Source of the DNA: Enterococcus mundtii
Lineage (GTDB): Bacteria > Bacillota > Bacilli > Lactobacillales > Enterococcaceae
Assembly: GCF_013394305.1 (NCBI RefSeq)
Contig: NZ_AP019810.1
Span: 248,001 to 312,000 of the forward strand
Length of the DNA: 64,000 bases
Direction of reading: 5' to 3'
Shown: in pieces, positions 51,931-60,654 of the stretch
Numbering within the stretch: the first letter of the stretch is position 1
Layout of the letters: each line of letters begins with the position of its first letter
Translations under genes and position numbers: made by a program
Notes under the pieces: generated by a model
What the model was told of the DNA's origin: nothing
The model's database searches: none
The model's input: the letters and a program-made list of their open reading frames with translations, nothing else

Positions 51931-52479
51931 TTACTTTTTCCTAAAAGAAGCAAGCAATGGATCATTTAAAAACTCTTCCTTCATTTTTTTATAGCCAATC
52001 TGCTGTGACATCGTATTGATTGAAATACGTTCCTGTTCATAGCCACGCAAATACACGTCATTCGCTTCAAAGTATGCTGTAGCACGTTGACGCTCGTATT
52101 TTTCAACAAAAATAAGGTCTTGCGAATCAAACACAAGACCGGACAACAATTTATCTAGTTTTAACCTTTCAATATGACCATGCACAAAATTATCTAAGGA
52201 AAGTATATTCATTTCAGGTTGAAAATACTGGATTCGATTGACACCAAAATTCGTTACCATTTCTTGTAAATAAGCATAATCTGGCTCTCTTCGGTTCCGT
52301 TCATAAAAGGTATAAAAAGAATTTTCTGCTCTTCTTAATTCTGCTTTAAGCAAAATTTTTACTTTTGGATCGTTTAAATCAACGAATGATAACTCATTCA
52401 AAACATGTCGAATCATTTCTTCATACTGAAATAAAAATTTTCCTAGTTTTATAGGTTCTCCTAATTTTATTAAGTTCAT
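51931..52479 (-). CDS. ICE protein of unknown function, helical
   Basis: 182 residues, mostly helical and charged, with no signal or membrane segment (YEEMIRHVLNELSFVDLNDP; LRRAENSFYTFYERNRREPDY). AGAGGT precedes the ATG. It ends 11 bases before the next gene, so it is in the transfer operon. Confidence 0.6.
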   Translation of the reverse strand: MNLIKLGEPIKLGKFLFQYEEMIRHVLNELSFVDLNDPKVKILLKAELRRAENSFYTFYERNRREPDYAYLQEMVTNFGVNRIQYFQPEMNILSLDNFVHGHIERLKLDKLLSGLVFDSQDLIFVEKYERQRATAYFEANDVYLRGYEQERISINTMSQQIGYKKMKEEFLNDPLLASFRKK

Positions 52480-52530
52480 TTTTACCTCTCACTTACTTAA
52501 TACATAAAACATTCTAAGAAAATATTCTTT

Positions 52531-52875
52531 CTATTTTTCTAATTTTTTTAAATTTTTTTCTACAAACTCTTTATATTCTGGATAGATTACTTTACAGAAA
52601 ACCCTATAACATTCATGTTCTACTCTTACTTGTGTAGCATTTATCGGTAAACTGTCAAAAATAATCGAGCTATTCTTTTTCCAAAGTAACGTTATACGTT
52701 CTTCAAACCTCTTAAAAGTTTCAATCTTAATCGATTTATAATCGAGATCTGGTCGAAAAACACCACTGGCATCAATTGTTAATAAATAATGAGCTCTTAG
52801 TTCACCAATTTTCTGTTCCAAATAATTTGATAGGATTGAGTCAATCCTTGCAACATTAATTTTATTTTCTACCAT
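52531..52875 (-). CDS. ICE protein of unknown function
   Basis: 114 residues, soluble, helical (INVARIDSILSNYLEQKIGELRAHYLL). AGGAGG lies six bases before the ATG, nine bases after the gene before it. No family recognised. Confidence 0.55.
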   Translation of the reverse strand: MVENKINVARIDSILSNYLEQKIGELRAHYLLTIDASGVFRPDLDYKSIKIETFKRFEERITLLWKKNSSIIFDSLPINATQVRVEHECYRVFCKVIYPEYKEFVEKNLKKLEK

Positions 52876-52884
52876 ATTCTCCTC

Positions 52885-53502
52885 CTATACTTCACTCACC
52901 AATTCATTATTTTTTATTTCCCATTCAAACCATTCTGAAAAATCTTGCTTAAATCCATCGACTCGATATTGATTTTGTAGATCTGCTGCTTCTCCATCTT
53001 TAGGATCTAAATAAGTCGGCTTCTCTTTTGGACGAGCATAAACACCAATCCAAGTCTCGTAGTCTCCTTCAAAATACCCATCTACTAAAAATCCCTTTTT
53101 AGCAAGTGTTTTTCGTACTCTTTCTTGTATATCTTGGGCATTATTTGGTAGAAAAAAACGATACTTTGAAGCAAACTCTTGGAATTTGGCGACTTGAATT
53201 GCGAATTCGTTTTTCTTTTCGAAGTATTCATTCCACAATGCCCATTCTTTATTCGTTAAGTTCCTTCTGTGGATCTCATAAAGGCTATCGATTCGACGAT
53301 AGGCAGTTTCTCTAAAATGAATTTCCCCTTCAGAATCATTCACTTTAGAAGTTAACACTGGAATAGTTAGTTTCTTACTTTCATCTAAACCCTCAATTAT
53401 TTTTTTGATTTTTATAATGTCATTAATCGCCTTAGTTAACTTTTCAGTTTCTTTTACGATCATTTTGATCAAATGATTTTCAATAAATTCTCTGCTTGTC
53501 AT
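52885..53502 (-). CDS. ICE protein of unknown function, coiled coil at N-terminus
   Basis: 205 residues. The first 110 residues are helical and charged (MIVKETEKLTKAINDIIKIKKIIEG; RRIDSLYEIHRRNLTNKEWALW), followed by a more mixed C-terminal part. No signal peptide. GGAGGG precedes the ATG. It begins 14 bases after the relaxase gene and may assist the relaxosome, but this is inferred from position only. Confidence 0.55.
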   Translation of the reverse strand: MTSREFIENHLIKMIVKETEKLTKAINDIIKIKKIIEGLDESKKLTIPVLTSKVNDSEGEIHFRETAYRRIDSLYEIHRRNLTNKEWALWNEYFEKKNEFAIQVAKFQEFASKYRFFLPNNAQDIQERVRKTLAKKGFLVDGYFEGDYETWIGVYARPKEKPTYLDPKDGEAADLQNQYRVDGFKQDFSEWFEWEIKNNELVSEV

Positions 53503-53516
53503 TCTTTACCCTCCTA

Positions 53517-54797
53517 CTACACATATTCGTTTTCTAAATGAAATTCTTTTTTCATATAATCTCTTAGTCCAAGATTGTTTTCACTTGTCAGCAACAAGTC
53601 CTTCGCACCGACACAGACTTGTTCAATCAGTTCTTCATGCTTTTCTTTTAATTCTGCAAATTCGATCCGTTCCATCAACTCATTCGTGCCTAAGCGTGAA
53701 TCAATTAGCTTGATCATTTTTAGGGAAGGCGCTAAATAGTTTGATAACCACCGTAATGTCTTTTCTATCGAAGGCTTTTCACCTTGAACAGATAAACGTA
53801 AACCTTCTAGCTTATCAATGACGTTGTACCATTCTTTACAATAAACGCGCACCCCATCTTCGATTTCATAAACAACAAGTGAAGCGTTAATAATCTCTTT
53901 GACTAACCAATCTAAACTCTCACCAGTCGATAAAAAGTATTCGACAAACAAAAAGGCCTTCTCATCAGAAAGCCGGATTTCATAACGGTTCTTAATTTCA
54001 TGGATCTCTCTCGCTTTCTCAATTGATAGACCTTCTTTACGAGCTATTTCATAATCTTTTTGATAAAAGTTAAAGTAAAGTGGAGATTGACGACTTCCAA
54101 AATAAAGAGACAAGCCTTTATTCACTTTTTGTCCTTTCTCAAATGAATAGCCCCCACTAAAATCGAAATTTTTGAAGGTTGTGCCAATCAAACCAGCTTC
54201 CATCTTTTCTTTTAACTTGTATAAATCAAAATTCGGCTGTCCTTTAACAATCAATTCATCTAGTGCAATGTCAATTCGGGTGATTTTTGTGTCGACAACC
54301 AAGCCTTTGCCAAAAATATCATCATCGTATAAAGAGCGAAAAAACTCTGTCCATGTCCGATCATGATCCTCTTCAAAAACTTCTTCCAGTTGCCGACAAC
54401 CTTCACCAGATAAATCAAGCATGATTCCCATATTTATATTTTCTGGATTCCGAAACAGCCGAATCGAACCATACGAAAATGTTTCGGTATAGTGATAAAA
54501 CCCTCGAGCTTCATGGGTGAACCAATTCATATCCATGTGGAGTAACTTACGAATAACCGTTTGGACATCCATTGTTTTAAAACGCACTCTTAAAAAATCG
54601 ATTTTTGCTTCCACCGAGGCTTTCCCACCATCAAGATGAAGAACCTCACTCACTTTTTCAGCCAATTCTTTGGAAATTGCACGTTTGCCATTCTCAATTT
54701 TTGAAATCAAACTACGTTCGATATGCAATTTATCAGCTAATTCTTGCTGTTTCAGTCCTAATTCTTTACGGAATCGCTTTAACTCAATACCTCGCAA
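53517..54797 (-). CDS. mobT: MobT-type relaxase (Tn916 Orf20/ICEBs1 NicK-like)
   Basis: 426 residues from a TTG at 54797; a stop lies just upstream and no better start is visible. The N-terminal Cro/CI-type HTH (LGLKQQELADKLHIERSLISKIENGKRAIS) is followed by a replication-initiation-factor (Rep_trans) domain with the metal-site region TKITRIDIALDE and the later YDNFYQKDYE-like segment FNFYQKDYEIARKEG. It nicks oriT and stays bound to the 5' end during transfer and rolling-circle replication of the ICE. The oriT lies directly upstream. Confidence 0.88.
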   Translation of the reverse strand: MRGIELKRFRKELGLKQQELADKLHIERSLISKIENGKRAISKELAEKVSEVLHLDGGKASVEAKIDFLRVRFKTMDVQTVIRKLLHMDMNWFTHEARGFYHYTETFSYGSIRLFRNPENINMGIMLDLSGEGCRQLEEVFEEDHDRTWTEFFRSLYDDDIFGKGLVVDTKITRIDIALDELIVKGQPNFDLYKLKEKMEAGLIGTTFKNFDFSGGYSFEKGQKVNKGLSLYFGSRQSPLYFNFYQKDYEIARKEGLSIEKAREIHEIKNRYEIRLSDEKAFLFVEYFLSTGESLDWLVKEIINASLVVYEIEDGVRVYCKEWYNVIDKLEGLRLSVQGEKPSIEKTLRWLSNYLAPSLKMIKLIDSRLGTNELMERIEFAELKEKHEELIEQVCVGAKDLLLTSENNLGLRDYMKKEFHLENEYV

Positions 54798-54921
54798 CGA
54801 TTACCAACTACTTTCAATAAATGTGACAACTTCCGTCCATTTATGTGACAAAAACCAAATCGCTGTACCCCTTGTGCCCCAAGGGATAAACGACACTTTT
54901 TATATCGGCATGTTAAATTCT

Positions 54922-54946
54922 ACCCCCATGTTATAAAAGGGGGGTT
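54922..54946. other. Predicted oriT core of the ICE
   Basis: ACCCCC-ATGTTATAAAA-GGGGGGT, C-run and G-run arms on either side of an A/T loop, in the gap between the relaxase and the gene following FtsK. The ICEBs1 and Tn916 nic-site regions have the same form (C-run, short spacer ending in AA, G-run) and the same position. The exact nick was not established. Confidence 0.75.
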
Positions 54947-54953
54947 CATTCGT

Positions 54954-54986
54954 TGAGGTGGGCATTCGCCCACCTCACGCCTTTTT
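54954..54986 (+). terminator. Strong GC hairpin with T-rich tail beside oriT
   Basis: TGAGGTGGGC-ATTC-GCCCACCTCA followed by CGCCTTTTTATTT on the plus strand. No plus-strand gene precedes it, so a structural role in transferred single-stranded DNA is possible. Confidence 0.6.
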
Positions 54987-54992
54987 ATTTGA

Positions 54993-55079
54993 TCAGGGAT
55001 ATAACAGTTGCTAGAAGTGTGAGCGGGTGTGGGTTCGCTACGCTCACCCGCCCACACTTACTACAGCAACTATCCCTGA
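54993..55079. repeat. 87-bp composite inverted repeat, candidate single-strand origin
   Basis: Nested arms TCAGGGATA/TATCCCTGA, AGTTGCT/AGCAACT, AAGTGTG/CACACTT and GCGGGTG/CACCCGC can fold into one long hairpin with small bulges. It lies next to oriT and the relaxase gene. The size and position fit a single-strand origin or relaxosome-binding structure. Confidence 0.6.
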
Positions 55080-55096
55080 AATAGATAGGCGTATAG

Positions 55097-55492
55097 CTAC
55101 CTTTGTTCCATTGCCTCTAGTTTTTGTTTTAAATAGGAATTATCCGCAATAATCTCTTTGCTCAGTTCAAGCAAAGACTTCAAGTCTTGTTTCATCTCGA
55201 TTAATTCCTTTTTATTCGCCTGAAACTTCTTCCATTCCTCCGAACCAAAAGCTAGTTCAATCGCTTCATCCAGCGGAACATGTTCTTTTCTTAATAAAAT
55301 AAGTTGCTTAAAATCAAGTAAATCCCCTCTAGAGAAAACTTTATAGCTATACGTATGATTTGCTGTATTTTTTGCGTATCTTCTTTGAAACTTTCTATCT
55401 GTTACTTTCTCTATTTTGATTGCCCAACTCTTTAATGTTTTCAGTGCGATTACTTCACCTAGCTCCTTATATATTTCTTCAAAAGAAAACAT
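55097..55492 (-). CDS. MerR-like/DNA-binding ICE protein, unknown
   Basis: 131 residues from ATG 55492 (AAAGGGGC upstream). The N-terminus FSFEEIYKELGEVIALKTLKSWAIKIEKVT looks like a winged HTH of the MerR type (TLKSWAIKIE) with a KVFSRGDLLDFKQLILLRKEHVPLDEAIELAF second half, followed by a coiled coil to the C-terminus. It lies between the coupling protein and oriT and could be an oriT-binding accessory factor; this is an inference. Confidence 0.6.
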   Translation of the reverse strand: MFSFEEIYKELGEVIALKTLKSWAIKIEKVTDRKFQRRYAKNTANHTYSYKVFSRGDLLDFKQLILLRKEHVPLDEAIELAFGSEEWKKFQANKKELIEMKQDLKSLLELSKEIIADNSYLKQKLEAMEQR

Positions 55493-55505
55493 TAGTTGCC
55501 CCTTT

Positions 55506-57022
55506 CTACGCAACATACTTGTCGGTTAATTTATTCAATAAATCATTCTTTGACTTCGCTTCTTCATCCATTTCCGCTAATGCTTCTTTGTCTACATGTT
55601 TAGCGATCGTCGTAGAAAGTTCTTCTTTGGTTTCAGCTTCAATTGGTTGAAATCCTAACTCATCATTTATCTTGATAAACTCATAGATAAAGTCAAACGT
55701 CATTGGTACTTGCGGAGAATAGAGTTCTTGGGCAGTACTTCCGCCTTGTGCTGCATATCCTCGACCATACACTTTTTGCCCAAGAATTTTCTCTACGAAC
55801 TTAAACTTTTTATTTTTATTCTCATCCCCAAAAATCATCAATATACCTGCTTCAGATAATCTTCCAACAGACATGCGAAACATAAATTGATCACGTAAAG
55901 CTGTTTTTATAAACTCGCCATCTGGTCGCTGCATCGCAACAATAAAAAATATATGCCACACTGTCGAGCTTTTAAAATCAGTTGAGTCAGATATTCGTCC
56001 ACTTCACCGTCCGACTTATAGTCCGTTCCGATCTCCGCTCGAAAAGCAGCAAATTCATCGATAATGACAAACTTTGGTTTTAAACCATAGTACGCATAAT
56101 TCTTTCCCATCTTAAACTCTTCACTATGATTCATCATTTCAAAGCGAGCTTCCATCAATTCAACGGTATTTCTCAAACAATTGATGATATCGGTTTTACC
56201 TGTATGGACTCTCCCTGCAAACATTGGAATACGGTTTAGAGCCATCAGATCACTATTCTTAGGATCACAAATCTCAATATCCGCTACTCGACAAAGCGCA
56301 TAAATCAAAGCTAAAAGTGTAAATGTTTTACCACCTCCGGTACCTCCGCCAAGCAATAAATGCGGATCTTTATCAAAATGCCAATATAAGTTTTTCATCA
56401 ATTGGACTTTTCCTTTATCCGCTTGCATTTCTGTGATTGAAATCCGTTGTGAATAGACATCTGTCACTAACTCGTAAGTAACAAATCCTTTCTCATCTAC
56501 TTTCGCAATATTATCCGCATGAAAAGTTGTTTCTAAAAACCCGCCAATTGTTTCAAATTTATCCTGGAATTTATTTCCTGCAGTCTCAAACGAGACAAAA
56601 ATACTTCCTTTCTTCGCTTTATAATAAACCTTTGGAAACTTGATCTTCTCTTTGGTTTTCCCATTATTAGACGTCTTCACTTGTTTTTTCGTGTAATACC
56701 CATTGTCAAGAATCATTCGAGCAAGAAGTTGTTGTTGCTCGACACGTGAAAAGTATCCTGAACGAACAATTGATAAGCGAATGAAAATGAAATTAATGGT
56801 TATACCTACTAAAGATATACCTAAGAGGATCACTACAGGTAACACGTATATTTGCCAGTTTCTCGCCTTTTGTCCAATCAAAGGGTAAATCCATTGATAA
56901 CCGATGAAGTAGCTTAAAACACCTAAATAAGGCATAAAAAATAGCACTTGATATAGTGCTAACAGATTTCTTTTGAAGTAGCGAATTCTTTTCCCACGAT
57001 AATGAATTATTTGTTTTAGCAA
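55506..57022 (-). pseudogene. FtsK/SpoIIIE-type coupling protein (TcpA/ConQ/Orf21), one-base frameshift
   Basis: Two overlapping frames form one protein. It starts at a TTG at 57022 (AAGGTGAG upstream) with two membrane segments (LYQVLFFMPYLGVLSYFIGY; IYVLPVVILLGISLVGITI). The ATPase domain shows Walker A LLGGGTGGGKTFTLLAL and Walker B KFVIIDEFAAFRAEIG. The first frame ends after ARQCGIYFL, and the second continues FIVAMQRPDGEFIKTALRDQF...GRGYAAQ. The change occurs at six A on the plus strand (55944-55949); seven would keep one frame. The protein brings the relaxase-DNA complex to the channel, so a true frameshift would abolish transfer. A sequencing error is likely. Confidence 0.85.
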
Positions 57023-57141
57023 TTACTCACCTTATTTCTATTTTTTCGATTCTCATTTAAGGTTCAATTAAGTTTGATCGACTATTCTTACAACATACCA
57101 AACAAACTCCTAAACACTTTTTTTCATTTCTCCTTTCTCTT

Positions 57142-57172
57142 GCAGCCCTTTGTGGCTGCTTTTTTTATGTCA
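57142..57172 (+). terminator. Rho-independent-type hairpin
   Basis: GCAGCC-CTTTGT-GGCTGC followed by six T on the plus strand, between the FtsK-like gene and hepT. Both neighbours are on the minus strand, so its function is unclear. Confidence 0.5.
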
Positions 57173-57521
57173 TTCTTACCAATTGTTTTATTTTTAAACG
57201 GCAAAATGTCGCATAGACAGGTATAAATACCGTCGCAAATTCCCATACTGTCCGCTCATTTACATTACTATAAGCGTGTGCAAATAAATTGCGAATGTAT
57301 TTAAGGCTCCGCCAGTCTACCTCCTTACTCGTTTCTTCTTTAAATGTATCGGATAACTTATTAGACATTTCCCCCACTTGCATCAAAGACATACTGACTG
57401 CATGAAAAAACACTCGATCATTGATAAAAACTTCGTAGTTTCTATCAAAACGATTGAGTGTTTGCTCGATGTCATCACAATAAGTCAATGATCCATATAA
57501 AATACGCAAATCTGCTTTCAT
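57165..57521 (-). CDS. hepT: HepT-like toxin (HEPN ribonuclease)
   Basis: 118 residues from ATG 57521; a TTG four codons earlier, inside the antitoxin gene, is an alternative. The Rx4HxY motif is R77-NLFA-H82-A-Y84 in IRNLFAHAYSN, characteristic of HepT. In studied systems HepT is an RNase, and its motif tyrosine is modified by the partner MntA. The start overlaps or abuts the MntA stop, so the genes are coupled. It helps keep the ICE in the cell or protects against phage. Confidence 0.88.
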   Translation of the reverse strand: MKADLRILYGSLTYCDDIEQTLNRFDRNYEVFINDRVFFHAVSMSLMQVGEMSNKLSDTFKEETSKEVDWRSLKYIRNLFAHAYSNVNERTVWEFATVFIPVYATFCRLKIKQLVRMT

Positions 57522-57522
57522 T

Positions 57523-57849
57523 TTATTTTTCAAATATTTTTAATCGCTCCTCCATTACTTGTTTTGTAAAATTCTTTTGAATTGTTGTTGGATTTGTATT
57601 TGCTAGTGCTTCAATCTCTACTAGATCGATCTCATGATCCACCGCTTTTTTTAACTCTTCAAAGAAGTCACTATAGACTAACCAACGATATTCTTCTGGC
57701 ATGCCTTCCGTTCCTACCAAGAAATCAATATCACTTTCATTGGTCGCTTCATTCCTTGCGTATGATCCAAAAATATAAACGACTGGAACTTCGTATTTTT
57801 CAGCAACAGGCTTTACACGCTGCTCGATTTCTTTTACCGTCAATACCAT
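57523..57849 (-). CDS. mntA: MntA-like antitoxin (minimal nucleotidyltransferase)
   Basis: 108 residues. Nucleotidyltransferase motif G28-S29-YARNEATNES-D40-I-D42 followed by FLVGTEGMP. MntA adds AMP to the HepT tyrosine and thereby silences it (established for the family, inferred here). It precedes hepT, the usual antitoxin-first order. AGGAGTG-like sequence lies upstream of ATG 57849. Confidence 0.88.
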   Translation of the reverse strand: MVLTVKEIEQRVKPVAEKYEVPVVYIFGSYARNEATNESDIDFLVGTEGMPEEYRWLVYSDFFEELKKAVDHEIDLVEIEALANTNPTTIQKNFTKQVMEERLKIFEK

Positions 57850-58028
57850 CTTATAGCACTCCTTTCACGTTCTATCTTTGATTTCATTATATGGTATTGT
57901 ATACGTTCAGGCAATTTTCTGTTTTTAGTAATAGCTAAAGAGTAAACTCACTTATTTGCAAAAGTTCATCTTTTGAAATTTTATTTTTGATATAATTATC
58001 TCAAATAATTATATAAGGAGTTATGTCT

Positions 58029-58580
58029 ATGAATACTGAATTAATGAATGTTTTTTTATTAGCTGTAAATTTAATATGGGTAGCCTACAATACTAATAAA
58101 ATTAGAATTATCGAAGCAAACCAAAAATTTGCTCCTATTTTGATCGATGAGATTTTCAAACCATATTATTTGAAAATTGAGTGTCATTTATTTATAGCTA
58201 TTACTGAGGATAATAAAGAACTGATATCTTCCAATCTAATAGAATTGTATGATCAATTAAAAAATAAAAATTTACTTTTTTACATATCTGATAGATTATT
58301 AGTATCGTTGGAAGAAACAATTGATATCTCTAAATCAAGTTACTTTGATAAAAAAGAGTTTAATAAGAAGTATCAACAATTTTCTAGAGATTATTATTTT
58401 GAATTAAATAAATTTAGAAAAATAGTTGGATTAAGAAATAGAACACCTTATTTTAGAATTCACCATAATTTATACAAATATAAGATTCAATGGCTGGTTA
58501 TAAAGTATTCATATTTATTACCAATTACAATAATTATAACCCTATACTTATATTACTTTTATAATACATTTCTTAAATAG
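58029..58580 (+). CDS. Unknown membrane protein, module copy A
   Basis: 183 residues from ATG 58029, eight bases after AAGGAG; the ATG at 58023 is only two bases from it. An N-terminal hydrophobic segment (ELMNVFLLAVNLIWVAY), a cytoplasmic-looking middle with NLLFYISDRLL and LRNRTPYFRIHHNLYKYKIQ, and a C-terminal membrane segment (LPITIIITLYLYYFY). Clear homologue of the protein at 59587-60138 but of no family I recognise. It points against the transfer operon and converges on a small membrane-protein gene. Confidence 0.65.
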   Translation: MNTELMNVFLLAVNLIWVAYNTNKIRIIEANQKFAPILIDEIFKPYYLKIECHLFIAITEDNKELISSNLIELYDQLKNKNLLFYISDRLLVSLEETIDISKSSYFDKKEFNKKYQQFSRDYYFELNKFRKIVGLRNRTPYFRIHHNLYKYKIQWLVIKYSYLLPITIIITLYLYYFYNTFLK

Positions 58581-58720
58581 CTATAAATAACTCCTATAGC
58601 TAATATAAATAGTAGGACCTTTACATATGTTTCACCTGATTCATCTTGCGAATAGCATTCATACGTTAATCCAATAAAACCTATCAAAAACAGTATATGT
58701 GTAAATAAATTATTCTGCAT
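58559..58720 (-). CDS. Small two-helix membrane protein, module copy A
   Basis: 53 residues, too short to be called by size alone: AAAGGA seven bases before ATG 58720, then LFTHILFLIGFIGLTYECYS, a short polar loop (QDESGETY) and VLLFILAIGVIYSYLRNVL. It overlaps the end of the plus-strand gene by 22 bases. The same tail-to-tail arrangement occurs at 60124-60273. Confidence 0.5.
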   Translation of the reverse strand: MQNNLFTHILFLIGFIGLTYECYSQDESGETYVKVLLFILAIGVIYSYLRNVL

Positions 58721-58789
58721 TATAAAATCCTTTTTCAAATTTTTAGATGATAAGTTAAAAGAAGTCTTTCTATAATCTGTAGTATTGTA

Positions 58790-59191
58790 CTAGCTTTCTT
58801 TTTTCTCTTTGATTGGAGCAACAGTCCGAGTAATACCAAACTTCTTAATACCGGCAGCTCGAATTTTAAAGGCTTGTTCCGACTGGATCGTATTGTTATA
58901 GCCCTCATACGTACTTAACCAAGCTAACGCAGTCACTTCACCAGTCAGTTCGATTCTGTCATCATATTCAATGCCTTCTACTTTGTAATCTGGTGTGATC
59001 GCAATTTCGATTTGATCGTTTAACTTTTCGGAATAAACAGTTACACGTTGCTCACGTACTGTATCAGTTACCCGATTTTCTTCATCTCTTTCAAAAATTT
59101 GATCTACTTCAAGAAAATTCATTGTTCCAAAAGTTGCTTGAACATCAAAATTCTGAATCGTATTATTTTCAAATGTTAAACCCATTTTCAT
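58790..59191 (-). CDS. DUF961/YdcP-family protein (Tn916 Orf22-like)
   Basis: 133 residues with the DUF961 start GLTFENNTIQNFDVQATFG and the SGEVTALAW-like strand TGEVTALAWLSTYEG. Members of the family in ICEBs1 act as helicase processivity factors (HelP) for ICE replication. Its start overlaps the stop of the gene before it (TAATG). An internal ATG at 59185 is better spaced from GGGGGA and may be the real start. Confidence 0.82.
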   Translation of the reverse strand: MKMGLTFENNTIQNFDVQATFGTMNFLEVDQIFERDEENRVTDTVREQRVTVYSEKLNDQIEIAITPDYKVEGIEYDDRIELTGEVTALAWLSTYEGYNNTIQSEQAFKIRAAGIKKFGITRTVAPIKEKKES

Positions 59192-59514
59192 TATCCCCCT
59201 TGCACTACTTCTAAACGTTTCGCATAAACAACCAGATCCAACGAACGACTGTTACCAATATTATTTCGTTTTGCGTTTACACGTACAACAGGTTCGATCA
59301 GACGAATTTCTTTTCTCCCCACAAATGATTGCGAGTTTCTTAAATTGGGTACATAGATCTCAAAATCACGTTGCTCAGCACTTGAAGCTGTAAAAATACG
59401 TCCTCTCAACTGATTTCCGTTCACGTACATATCACGTTCCATATTGAATACTGCTTTGATTTTCTTACCTAACTGTTTTTCAGTTAAGGCAATTTCTTGA
59501 ATACGGTTTGCCAA
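59191..59514 (-). CDS. DUF961/YdcP-family protein (Tn916 Orf23-like)
   Basis: 107 residues from a TTG at 59514 (GAAGGT upstream). The segment LRGRIFTASSAEQRDFEIYVPN and the end RSLDLVVYAKRLEVV resemble the other half of the DUF961 pair. It stands beside the second DUF961 gene, the same order as orf23-orf22 of Tn916. Confidence 0.82.
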   Translation of the reverse strand: MANRIQEIALTEKQLGKKIKAVFNMERDMYVNGNQLRGRIFTASSAEQRDFEIYVPNLRNSQSFVGRKEIRLIEPVVRVNAKRNNIGNSRSLDLVVYAKRLEVVQGG

Positions 59515-59586
59515 ATGTTTTACCTTCTTTCATTTTCTTTTTGTTATAATTAATTAAAATTCAAACTAGCATAGAGGTGCCATATT

Positions 59587-60138
59587 ATGGATATTACTGT
59601 CTTAAATTTCATTTTTGGAACATTCAATGTATTTTGGGGAATCTACAATTCTAAGAAGATGCACTCACTCTCAATTGTTCAAAGCTTCTCTTCTAACCTA
59701 ATAGAAAAAATTTTTATTCCCTTTTACAAAAATATTGAGTGTAATCTATTTGTAAATGTCACATCAGATAATAGAAAAGAAATTATTCGAAACTTATCTG
59801 AGTTGTACAATACATTAAATAATGAAAATTTATTGTTCTATATTTCTGATTCCTTGTTGATACCTTTAGAAAAGCTAACACAACAAAACAGAAAACCTTT
59901 AACTTCAAAAGAAATCAATAAAATATATCAGGACTTTTCTAAAAATTATTATATTGAGTTAAACCGAACAAGAAAAACTGTAGGGCTTAAACCTCGAACT
60001 CCAAACTTTAGAGTCCATCACAAATTATATCGATTTAAAATTCAGAATTTCTTAGTTGCATATGCGGAATATATTTTTGTTATAGCATATTTGGTTATAC
60101 AATTATTCCTTATATTTTATTCTTTATTTAAGAAGTAG
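59587..60138 (+). CDS. Unknown membrane protein, module copy B
   Basis: 183 residues (GAGGTG seven bases before ATG 59587). Same length and layout as copy A: NFIFGTFNVFWGIY at the start, IECNLFVNVTSDNRKEI, NLLFYISDSLLIPLEK, LKPRTPNFRVHHKLYRFKIQ, and a C-terminal membrane segment (IFVIAYLVIQLFLIFYS). Identity with copy A is high in the middle and lower at the ends, so these are old paralogues rather than a recent duplication. Function unknown. Confidence 0.65.
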   Translation: MDITVLNFIFGTFNVFWGIYNSKKMHSLSIVQSFSSNLIEKIFIPFYKNIECNLFVNVTSDNRKEIIRNLSELYNTLNNENLLFYISDSLLIPLEKLTQQNRKPLTSKEINKIYQDFSKNYYIELNRTRKTVGLKPRTPNFRVHHKLYRFKIQNFLVAYAEYIFVIAYLVIQLFLIFYSLFKK

Positions 60139-60273
60139 GTACATCATCGTCAATTCAAGCGAAAATAATACAAAGCAAAAAAAATAAACATCTCGCTCAT
60201 TTTCTTTGATTCCATAAATTACTCCACAAAAAGAAACAATTAATGCAGCAATCATAATATAATAGTCACTCAA
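60124..60273 (-). CDS. Small membrane protein, module copy B
   Basis: 49 residues from a TTG at 60273, nine bases after AAAGGAG: a membrane helix (YYIMIAALIVSFCGVIYG), a charged loop (IKENERDV), and a second hydrophobic run (YFFCFVLFSLELTMMYLLL). It overlaps the end of the plus-strand gene by 15 bases, mirroring copy A. Confidence 0.5.
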   Translation of the reverse strand: MSDYYIMIAALIVSFCGVIYGIKENERDVYFFCFVLFSLELTMMYLLLK

Positions 60274-60311
60274 AAATTATCAACTCCTTTTTTATTATTT
60301 AAGAAGGCGAG

Positions 60312-60623
60312 TTACTCAATCATATATTTTTCAATCGCTTCTTTAATCGTGTTTGCAGGAAACGAATTAATCCCGTTTTCGTCGTCTTCTCCTGAATAAT
60401 ACGGTACAAGATTCCCTGCTTCATTGATTACAATATCAAAAGCTTGATTTGTTTCAGGCTGATAAAAACAGAAAATTGTTACTAATGGTCGCTCGTCTAA
60501 GATCCATCCTTCAATTTCTATCTTTTCTTCTTCCATCTGTGCAATGACACCTTGTAACACATTCTTAGTAACCACAGAATGTAAAGTAGCGTATGTCCTC
60601 GGTTTAGATAATACAATACTCAT
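60312..60623 (-). CDS. ICE protein of unknown function
   Basis: 103 residues, soluble, acidic (AQMEEEKIEIEGWILDERP; SGEDDENGINSFPANTIKEA). GAGAGG precedes ATG 60623. No family recognised. One of the first genes of the long minus-strand operon. Confidence 0.6.
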   Translation of the reverse strand: MSIVLSKPRTYATLHSVVTKNVLQGVIAQMEEEKIEIEGWILDERPLVTIFCFYQPETNQAFDIVINEAGNLVPYYSGEDDENGINSFPANTIKEAIEKYMIE

Positions 60624-60654
60624 CTTATTTTCCTCTCTTGATTAATTGTTTACA

